Assembly: GCA_026785745.1 (NCBI GenBank)
Contig: JAJAZO010000299.1
Location: 1-6,451, forward strand
Length of the DNA stretch: 6,451 nucleotides
Source of the DNA: Chitinophagaceae bacterium
GTDB taxonomy: Bacteria > Bacteroidota > Bacteroidia > Chitinophagales > Chitinophagaceae
Direction: 5' to 3'
In this document: positions 1 to 4,239 of the stretch, piece after piece
Layout: each line of letters starts with the position of its first letter
Numbering within the stretch: the stretch's first letter is position 1
Notes under the pieces: model-generated
Seen by the model: the letters and a program-made list of their open reading frames with translations, nothing else
Database searches by the model: none
Told to the model about the DNA's origin: nothing
Program-made: the position numbers and the translations under genes

Positions 1-20
1 ATATAACCCGCCATCTTCAA

Positions 21-464
21 ATGAAAAAAATATTACCTATTACAGGGTTGTTGCTCTTTTTAGTAGCCTGCAAAGCACCGGCAAAAACAACCGATAATCA
101 AACTATTTTAACTCTTTCATCAGTTACCGGAAATTTTATCGATGATTATGGTATCCGGTACAGCATCAGCGACAAACTATGGATGCAGCATCCCAACATA
201 AAGTATCATATCATCAGATGGAACGATAAGGAAAAATATCTTATTGCAAGAAATGATACCAACAATCCATCGGAAGCAGGATTGTACACCCGGATAGATT
301 ATATGTTTTTTCAGCATATGGAACCTTTTACATGGGGCTTTTGCCTTACTGTTTATAATGCGAAGACGGAAAAAGAAGCAGCAACTAAAGCACAGGCCGA
401 CAGGCAAAACCCAAAGATTGGTTGCGGTGGCTTTCCTTTTTCAAGAATCAAAAGATTGGAATAA
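21..464 (+). CDS. Small hypothetical lipoprotein
   Basis: This 147-residue protein has a lipoprotein signal peptide: two lysines after Met1, a hydrophobic stretch at about residues 4-16 and a lipobox LVAC with the lipidated Cys at residue 17. It should therefore be exported and anchored in the cell envelope, probably the outer membrane. The mature part of about 130 residues has no domain I can name. It is rich in aromatic residues and ends in GCGGFPFSRIKRLE. The WNDKEKYLIARND and GLYTRIDY segments resemble an uncharacterised lipoprotein type I associate with Chitinophagaceae, but this is from memory. The start at 21 gives the complete signal peptide. The acetyltransferase gene follows 41 bp downstream on the same strand, so co-transcription is possible. 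The function is unknown. I am confident the gene is real and the protein is a lipoprotein. Confidence 0.85.
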   Translation: MKKILPITGLLLFLVACKAPAKTTDNQTILTLSSVTGNFIDDYGIRYSISDKLWMQHPNIKYHIIRWNDKEKYLIARNDTNNPSEAGLYTRIDYMFFQHMEPFTWGFCLTVYNAKTEKEAATKAQADRQNPKIGCGGFPFSRIKRLE

Positions 465-505
465 CAAGTATATAAAATTATTTTCACAGCCTTTTAAACG
501 AAACC

Positions 506-1054
506 ATGCTTACACCCGATTTTACCCCATTCCCGGAATTAAAAACCAAACGCCTTTTATTAAGGCGGATAACAATGGATGATGCGGCTGCTATTTTCTT
601 TCTGCGGTCAGATGAAACGGTGCTGAAGTTTATCGGTAAAGAACCTGCGGCTTCGATGGAGGAAGCAAAGGCATTTATTCAGCGGGTCAACGATGCCATT
701 GATGCAAATGAAAGTATTATATGGGCCATCACTTTGCAGCATAATCCTGAAGAAGTGATCGGCACTATTTGTTATTGGCGGTTGCAGCCAGAGAATTATA
801 GGGCAGAAATTGGTTATGCGCTGCATCCCAAACATTGGAGAAAAGGAATTATGAAAGAAGCAATAGTAGAAGTGCTGGATTATGGTTTTGAAACAATGAA
901 ACTACACAGTATTGAAGCCCGGACAAGTACTGATAATATTGCCTCTGGTTCTATTTTGGAAGCGACTGGTTTTGTAAAAGAAGCTCACCTTAAAGAAGAG
1001 TTTTTCTTCCGGGGAGAATTTTCGGACACAATTATTTATTCCCGCCTCCAATAA
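506..1054 (+). CDS. GNAT family N-acetyltransferase (RimJ/RimL type)
   Basis: This is a complete 182-residue GNAT protein of the Acetyltransf_3 (RimJ/RimL-like) type, which moves an acetyl group from acetyl-CoA to an amine, often a protein N-terminus or a small molecule. The N-terminal TKRLLLRRITMDDAAAI (about residues 14-30) is the typical opening of the family. AEIGYALHP (100-108) is the central strand. HWRKGIMKEA (110-119) is the acetyl-CoA pyrophosphate-binding loop, a variant of the usual R/Q-x-x-G-x-G/A motif. N144 and the LEATGF segment (151-156) are the usual late motif. The length is normal for the family. The start at 506 gives the expected MLTPDFTPFPEL opening. It is the first gene of a tight cluster, with the DUF1801 gene starting 9 bp after its stop. 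The substrate cannot be told from the sequence. Confidence 0.93.
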   Translation: MLTPDFTPFPELKTKRLLLRRITMDDAAAIFFLRSDETVLKFIGKEPAASMEEAKAFIQRVNDAIDANESIIWAITLQHNPEEVIGTICYWRLQPENYRAEIGYALHPKHWRKGIMKEAIVEVLDYGFETMKLHSIEARTSTDNIASGSILEATGFVKEAHLKEEFFFRGEFSDTIIYSRLQ

Positions 1055-1063
1055 AAACTGATA

Positions 1064-1413
1064 ATGCTCCGACCGATAGATAACTATTTTTTGCAGCAGG
1101 AAGAACCAATTAAGAGTTGTTTGGAATTTCTTCGTCAGCATATTTTGAAACTTGATAAGGCGATTACAGACAAATGGCAGTACGGAATGCCGTTCTTTTA
1201 TTACTATGAAAAAAGAATTTGCTATCTCTGGGTACGTAAAAAACTTAAGCAAACTTATCTTGGTATTGTAGTGGGAAAAAGATTAATCACCCGGATTTGC
1301 TGCAGGAGAAACGGGCCAGGATGAAAATACTATTGATTGACCCGGGTAAGAATATTCCGCTTAAAAAAATAAACTCAATCTTAAAAGAAGTTTTATTTTT
1401 TGCAATTAAATAA
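1064..1413 (+). pseudogene. DUF1801 (YdhG-like) family protein, frameshifted
   Basis: The first 74 codons (1064-1285) encode a DUF1801-like protein: MLRPIDNYFLQQEEPIK, then KWQYGMPFFYYYEKRICYLWV and YLGIVVGKRL. In that frame translation runs into nonsense and stops at 1322-1324. In the +1-shifted frame the family C-terminus resumes at 1285 (NHPDLLQEKRARMKI, then LLIDPGKNIPLKKIN) and runs 42 codons to TAA at 1411-1413. Restoring one base, probably an A in GATTAATCAC near 1284-1287, would give one protein of about 117 residues, the normal family length. DUF1801 proteins are small cytoplasmic proteins of uncertain role. The gene lies 9 bp after the GNAT gene and 9 bp before another, so it belongs to the same operon. 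The break could be a real mutation or a single-base sequencing error. The family call is strong. Confidence 0.85.
1394..1402 (+). promoter_or_regulatory. Possible -7 promoter box before the second GNAT gene
   Basis: TATTTTTTG resembles the Bacteroidota -7 consensus TAnnTTTG with one extra T in the run, and lies about 20 bp before the ATG at 1423. No clear -33 TTG element is seen, and the box falls inside the end of the upstream gene. It may be chance in AT-rich DNA. Confidence 0.25.
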
Positions 1414-1422
1414 AACTCTCGG

Positions 1423-1865
1423 ATGATTTTTAGGGAAGCACAACCAGCAGACATACCACAAATTCAGATGGTGCGAAACGCAGTAACGGAAAACACCTTA
1501 TCTGACCCTGCATTGGTGCCGGATGCCGATGTACAAGATTACATTACCCGGCGGGGAAGGGGTTGGGTTTGCGAAATCAATAACCGTATTGTTGGTTTTT
1601 CCATCGTATCGTTATTGGATAAAAATGTATGGGCTTTATTTATTCAACCCGGTTATGACAAGCAGGGGATTGGTAAAAGATTGCATGATGATATGATGAA
1701 CTGTTATTTCAGCCAAACCAATGATACTATCTGATTAAGCACTTCGCCGGGTACAAGAGCCGAACAATTTTACAGAAAGGCCGGATGGATAGAAACAGGA
1801 ATCTATGGAAAGGGGAAATAAAATTTGAAATGCCTGCAGTACATTGGAAAACCCTTTTTATATAA
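1423..1865 (+). pseudogene. GNAT family N-acetyltransferase, broken by a nonsense codon and a frameshift
   Basis: The first 103 codons encode the N-terminal two thirds of a GNAT acetyltransferase: MIFREAQPADIPQIQ, a VGFSIVS strand (about 57-63) and the acetyl-CoA motif WALFIQPGYDKQGIGKRLHD (70-89, with Q81-G82-I83-G84). The frame stops at TGA (1732-1734), exactly where the family has Trp after SQTNDTI. Past the stop, the same frame continues the family sequence (LSTSPGTRAEQFYRKAGW, then IETGIYGKG) to TAA at 1819-1821. One base later in phase, the usual family ending EIKFEM resumes at 1815 and runs to TAA at 1863-1865. Two separate lesions are therefore present: a TGG-to-TGA change and a missing base in the GGGG run at 1812-1815. 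The truncated product lacks the last strands of the fold and is unlikely to be active. It lies 9 bp downstream of the DUF1801 gene. Confidence 0.88.
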
Positions 1866-1886
1866 GGATAGTACACCCCTTTTTCA

Positions 1887-1894
1887 TATATTAG
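1887..1894 (+). promoter_or_regulatory. Weak -7-like box before the secreted-protein gene
   Basis: TATATTAG differs from the Bacteroidota -7 consensus TAnnTTTG at one position and ends 4 bp before the ATG at 1899. That is very close to the start, so the leader would be unusually short. There is no clear -33 element. It is offered only as the best candidate in the short spacer between 1865 and 1899. Confidence 0.2.
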
Positions 1895-1898
1895 CTAC

Positions 1899-2381
1899 AT
1901 GAAAAAGAGTTATATTTTTATTGTCTTGTTTTTTACATTCAGCAAAGCAAGCCATTCACAGCAACCCTTCCTGTCTATTTATTCTTCTTATTCTGAAAAA
2001 AGTAAGGATAGTCATTCTACAACCGAAAATATCAGCCTTTCAGGAATTACAGTTGTCTATTCAGTGAAGTATACAGGGAGAAGAGGTCCCGACCAAAAAG
2101 ACGAAAGAAAAGAATGTACGCTGAGTAATGAACAGGTTAGTAATATCCGGAAAGCTATCCGTGATAAGCAACTGAACATTACGGATTCGCTGATTGATAA
2201 CTCATCCTCCAATAATTCATATAAGTTATCGACAGCTATCACCATAACAGTTACCAACCGAAACAAAACCACTAAAGTGAAAGTAATGGGAAGCCCATCA
2301 GCACTGAATGGAAAGCCCCTGTATAAAAATTCCCTATACCTGCTTAATCTTATAAGGAAAATGCTTGACAATTGTTATTGA
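1899..2381 (+). CDS. Secreted hypothetical protein
   Basis: This 160-residue protein has a clear Sec signal peptide: MKKSYIF, a hydrophobic core to about residue 15, and a likely cleavage after SHS or SQ near residues 20-21 in KASHSQQPF. The mature part is hydrophilic, rich in Ser, Thr, Asn and Lys. It includes a strand-like region GITVVYSVKYTG (about 49-60), a charged segment GPDQKDERKE, and a Lys-rich TVTNRNKTTKVKV stretch. It ends in a short Leu-rich helix LYLLNLIRKML. I do not recognise a domain. It has no lipobox Cys, so it is probably periplasmic or secreted. It ends in a normal TGA, showing that TGA acts as a stop here. The gene stands alone, 33 bp after the remains of the second acetyltransferase. 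Confidence 0.75.
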   Translation: MKKSYIFIVLFFTFSKASHSQQPFLSIYSSYSEKSKDSHSTTENISLSGITVVYSVKYTGRRGPDQKDERKECTLSNEQVSNIRKAIRDKQLNITDSLIDNSSSNNSYKLSTAITITVTNRNKTTKVKVMGSPSALNGKPLYKNSLYLLNLIRKMLDNCY

Positions 2382-2477
2382 TACTAATCTCATTCAGATA
2401 AGTAGCTACCTTACCTTAACGTTTTGCTATATGACTCTTTGCCAAATAATAGTATATTCAAAGCTTCAAACGGGTGT

Positions 2478-2896
2478 ATGAAAGCTAATTGCAAAAGGGT
2501 GGCTGGTAATACTTTGTGGGCTTTTTTGCTTCTTTTTATTTTTATCTCATTCTCCTGACTCTTCTGCTCAGCAATTAATTCCCCAACAAAATCAGAAAAC
2601 TACAGGCGCAGGAGTAATAAATAATTTTGCCTCCAAAATATTCGAAGCAAGCAAACTGGTTTGTTTGGTGAAATGATATGCTAAAAGCCATCGTAGCAGG
2701 AATGAAGTATTTCATTACATCACTATTTATTACCGGGGGGCAGCAGGTATTTACCACCAGCGATAATAACAAAGGTTGGGATGGGAAAATAGGAGGGTTG
2801 GAACAGGGTTTTGCTACCTTTATTTGGATGGCGGAAGGAGTGGATTATAATGGCAACTTTATACGACGAAAAGGGAATACAACCGTTATCCGGTAG
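2478..2896 (+). pseudogene. Remnant of a type IX secreted protein: broken signal peptide plus C-terminal sorting domain
   Basis: An ATG at 2478 opens a signal peptide with a basic start (MKANCKRVAGNTLW) and a hydrophobic core (AFLLLFIFISFS), but hits TGA at 2556-2558. In the next frame the export cleavage region continues as DSSAQQLIPQQNQ and stays open to TGA at 2674-2676. A one-base insertion in TCTCCT (2551-2556) explains the switch. From about 2672, a third frame gives a gliding-motility-associated C-terminal domain (CHU_C/TIGR04131 type): ND-MLKAIVAGMKYF, then GQQVFTTSDNNKGWDG, FIWMAEGVDYNGNF and a terminal RRKGNTTVIR. The usual FTPNGDG opening is missing, and the YNRWG region is worn by small indels. 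The protein's whole middle is lost. The intact ancestor would have been exported through the T9SS and attached to or released from the cell surface. Confidence 0.72.
2672..2893 (+). other. Degenerate T9SS (gliding motility-associated) C-terminal sorting domain
   Basis: This is the recognisable domain within the pseudogene. It reads ND before the Met at 2678, then LKAIVAGMKYF, QQVFTTSDNNKGWDG and a C-terminal DYNGNFIRRKGNTTVIR. The WDG motif, the DYNGN turn and the final K-G-x-x-x-x-I-R are hallmarks of type B T9SS sorting domains. Between KYF and GQQ the current frame reads ITSLFITG, but the neighbouring frame reads HYITIYYR at 2712-2735, closely matching the family K-Y-F-R-I-Y-N-R. The segment has therefore lost about three bases in two places that cancel out. 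Confidence 0.75.
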
Positions 2897-2952
2897 CAAT
2901 CCCTTAATTTTTATATGTATGTAATATGAAATTGCCCTTTGCGGCAGTGGAA

Positions 2953-3243
2953 TTATAGAACGATTACGCTGTTACTACCACCAAATTCATTAGGAGCTTC
3001 GCTGTCGGCTTCCTGTTCATTGAGCCAATCTGTTTCATTCACCCGGTATTTGAACTCATGTTTTGAATCTTTAGGCAGGTTTACATCTGCGCTGAATGTT
3101 CCATCTTTCTTTTTGCTCATAATGATGGAATTTTCCCAGTCGCTGTTGAGGCCAAGAATTTCCACAGTTTCAGCATTTTCTACGGTGAAAGAAAATTTTA
3201 CTTTGCAATAATCTTTGGTTTTGTAATACGTCTTTACAATCAT
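2953..3243 (-). CDS. Stand-alone CBM48 / isoamylase early-set domain protein (glycogen-binding-like)
   Basis: This 96-residue protein is almost entirely one CBM48/AMPK-type glycogen-binding (isoamylase N-terminal, early-set) beta-sandwich. The order fits the fold: KVKFSFTVENAETVEILG (14-31), the carbohydrate-site Trp in SDWENS (W36), KKKDGTFSADVNLPKDS (44-60), HEFKYRVNETDWLNE (62-76, with W73) and the ending PNEFGGSNSVIVL (84-96). There is no signal peptide or catalytic domain, so it is probably cytoplasmic and binds alpha-glucan or a partner protein. I chose Met at 3243, because the family typically begins MIVKTYYKTKDYCKVKF. An in-frame start at 3315 would add 24 unconserved residues. Its 3' end faces the T9SS pseudogene, 56 bp away. 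A palindrome lies about 50 bp upstream. Confidence 0.85.
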   Translation of the reverse strand: MIVKTYYKTKDYCKVKFSFTVENAETVEILGLNSDWENSIIMSKKKDGTFSADVNLPKDSKHEFKYRVNETDWLNEQEADSEAPNEFGGSNSVIVL

Positions 3244-3290
3244 GTTGTTTGTATTTAAATTAAAATTGGGGCGAGCCTTCGTTTTGCAAT

Positions 3291-3306
3291 GAACCTGGTC
3301 AGGTTC
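3291..3306. promoter_or_regulatory. Perfect 7-2-7 palindrome upstream of the CBM48 gene
   Basis: GAACCTG-GT-CAGGTTC is an exact inverted repeat with 7-bp arms and a 2-bp centre, 47 bp upstream of the CBM48 start codon. A 2-base loop is too short for a stable RNA hairpin, so a dimeric regulator binding site is the more natural reading. No regulator gene is in the window to pair with it, so the role is inferred. Confidence 0.4.
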
Positions 3307-3465
3307 TTCCGGCAATTGTTGTCCGGTGTTAACAAGTGGCGAAGTTACCTGTTTTCAGTAAAATTTTCTCATTAGATTATTCACACAAGCAGTATTTATG
3401 TAGATAAATATGGATGAAGACGTTTTATATTACTGTTAATTAAGGCAATGGCTTCCTTATATCGT

Positions 3466-3669
3466 TCAATTTTTATTGAATGCTTTAAACGAACGGCTGT
3501 TTACCGGCGTATCAAAAAAGGTAATTAACGCCTGCCGCCATATATCATATTTTTTACTGAGAGATATAATATCCTGAAGACCAATGCACCTTTTTCGATA
3601 ATCTATATTATCCAGTATTAATTTCAATGCCAGTTTTTTTGATACGGGTGAAGAACAGGTAGGTATCAT
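3466..3669 (-). CDS. Doubtful small hypothetical protein
   Basis: This is an open frame of 67 codons starting at ATG and ending at TGA, with an in-frame stop four codons before the start. The product begins MIPTCSSPVSKKLALKLIL and contains a helical-looking stretch LQDIISLSKKYDIWRQALITFF. It has no signal peptide, membrane segment or motif I can name. The amino-acid composition is believable for a protein, and the KKYDIWRQAL segment looks like a protein fragment rather than random translation. It could be a real small gene, the end of a decayed larger one, or chance. There is no promoter box and no neighbour context to support it. Confidence 0.3.
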   Translation of the reverse strand: MIPTCSSPVSKKLALKLILDNIDYRKRCIGLQDIISLSKKYDIWRQALITFFDTPVNSRSFKAFNKN

Positions 3670-3718
3670 AAGTTGGTTTTAGTATTGGTAGGAAAAAATG
3701 ATGCCAGTTTTGTACTAT

Positions 3719-3802
3719 ATGATGAAAAAGTTTTTCATTGCTGCATTTTATTGAGTTTATGCATGCCTGATAAGAGCGACAAGCTGTAAAAAGGGGGGAT
3801 AA
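3719..3802 (+). pseudogene. Possible broken lipoprotein leader
   Basis: From ATG at 3719 (or 3722) the frame reads MMKKFFIAAFY, stops at TGA (3752-3754), then continues VYACLIRATSCKKGG to TAA at 3800-3802. A basic start, a short hydrophobic run and a Cys followed by KKGG is the usual shape of a Bacteroidota lipoprotein signal. Another frame extends the hydrophobic part differently (AFIEFMHA), which suggests a small indel. It may be the decayed 5' end of a lost lipoprotein gene, but it is short enough to be chance. Confidence 0.3.
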
Positions 3803-3810
3803 AAATTAAT

Positions 3811-3818
3811 TACTTTTG
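3811..3818 (+). promoter_or_regulatory. Bacteroidota -7 promoter box (TAnnTTTG) for the antitoxin-like gene
   Basis: TACTTTTG matches the Bacteroidota primary-sigma -7 consensus TAnnTTTG exactly and lies 20 bp before the ATG at 3839, a normal distance. No clear TTG -33 element is visible about 20 bp further upstream, where the DNA is an A/G-rich run. It is the best promoter candidate in the window. Confidence 0.5.
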
Positions 3819-3838
3819 TCTTCTAAATCGCAGTAATT

Positions 3839-4030
3839 ATGACTTATGTAACTATTGATACAAAAAGTGCCCAGGCAAAAAAAATTGTTGAGTTACCTTA
3901 AACCCTGCCTTTTGCTAAAATAGTTAAAGACCCCAATGCTGTTACTAAAAAAGCTATGGTTGATGTTAAGAAGGGGAAAACTACCAAGCATAAAAATGCT
4001 AACGGGTTGATTGCTTTCTTAAACAAGTAG
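3839..4030 (+). pseudogene. Small antitoxin-like protein with an in-frame stop
   Basis: The 63-residue frame starts MTYVTIDTKSAQAKKIVELP, is cut by TAA at 3899-3901, and continues in the same frame as TLPFAKIVKDPNAVTKKAM and VDVKKGKTTKHKN, ending NGLIAFLNK before TAG at 4028-4030. The MxYVTIDxKSxxAKKxxELL opening, the NAVTKKAM helix and the Lys-rich tail resemble the small RelB/Phd-like antitoxins of Bacteroidota, which repress their own operon and neutralise a RelE/YafQ-type toxin. That family is recalled, not searched. The family would have Leu-Lys where this sequence has CCT-TAA, which fits two compensating one-base indels or two substitutions. No toxin gene follows: 4031-4239 has no RelE-like frame. 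It is an orphan remnant with a good promoter box. Confidence 0.55.
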
Positions 4031-4239
4031 ATAGTGCCGTGAAGATTCCTGTTATAATTACCATATTTTTCGTCGCAAAAGGTTTCACCAGGCATACTTT
4101 CAGGTAACTACTCCAAAAACTGGCAAAAGTGTGGCATTTCTTTTAGGTATTCTAAGGGTTTAGTTCCTGTTGTTGGTGTAAAATTTTAAAGGAGAAATAG
4201 TTTGATTGATGAACACTAACGGAGAAGAAGTAATGCAAG
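4031..4239. other. Convergent spacer without a recognisable gene
   Basis: This lies between the antitoxin remnant (+) and the end of the glycosyltransferase gene (-). A 41-codon + strand open stretch at about 4036-4161 (reading YNYHIFRRKRFHQAYFQ, then VTTPKTGKSVAFLLG) has no start codon and no family I recognise. It may be residue of another lost gene. No convincing bidirectional terminator hairpin was found. Confidence 0.4.

Larger units (their letters stand above)
3244..3718. other. Mostly non-coding interval with one doubtful ORF
   Basis: Apart from the palindrome and the doubtful 67-codon ORF listed separately, I see no gene, repeat, tRNA or clear terminator here. The interval is AT-rich. 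It lies between the CBM48 gene on the - strand and the small + strand remnants, so it must hold promoters for both directions. None matches the Bacteroidota consensus well. Confidence 0.5.

Noticed and set aside
902..1252. 116-codon open frame on the - strand
   Set aside because: It lies opposite the clear GNAT and DUF1801 coding sequences and has no protein-like features, so it is a shadow.
1064..1324. Programmed frameshift in the DUF1801 gene
   Set aside because: There is no slippery heptamer with a stem at the switch near 1285, and homologues are expected to be single-frame. A one-base loss is simpler.
1732..1734. TGA read as Trp (genetic code change) in the second GNAT
   Set aside because: The secreted-protein gene ends naturally at TGA (2379-2381), intact genes use TGG for Trp, and the same gene has a second, unrelated frameshift. 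Pseudogenisation explains it better.
2057..2371. 104-codon open frame on the - strand
   Set aside because: It is antisense to the secreted-protein gene, which has a good signal peptide. The antisense product is Leu/Ser/Arg-rich and has no start context.
2931..2948. Terminator hairpin between the T9SS remnant and the CBM48 gene
   Set aside because: TGCC...GGCA gives only four paired bases, with no T run, so it is too weak to call.
2939..3211. 90-codon open frame on the + strand
   Set aside because: It is the complement of the CBM48 gene, whose - strand product fits a known fold across its full length.
3244..3315. N-terminal extension of the CBM48 protein from an upstream ATG at 3315
   Set aside because: The 24 extra residues are not conserved-looking and would place the palindrome inside the coding region. 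The MIVKTYYKTKDY start fits the family.
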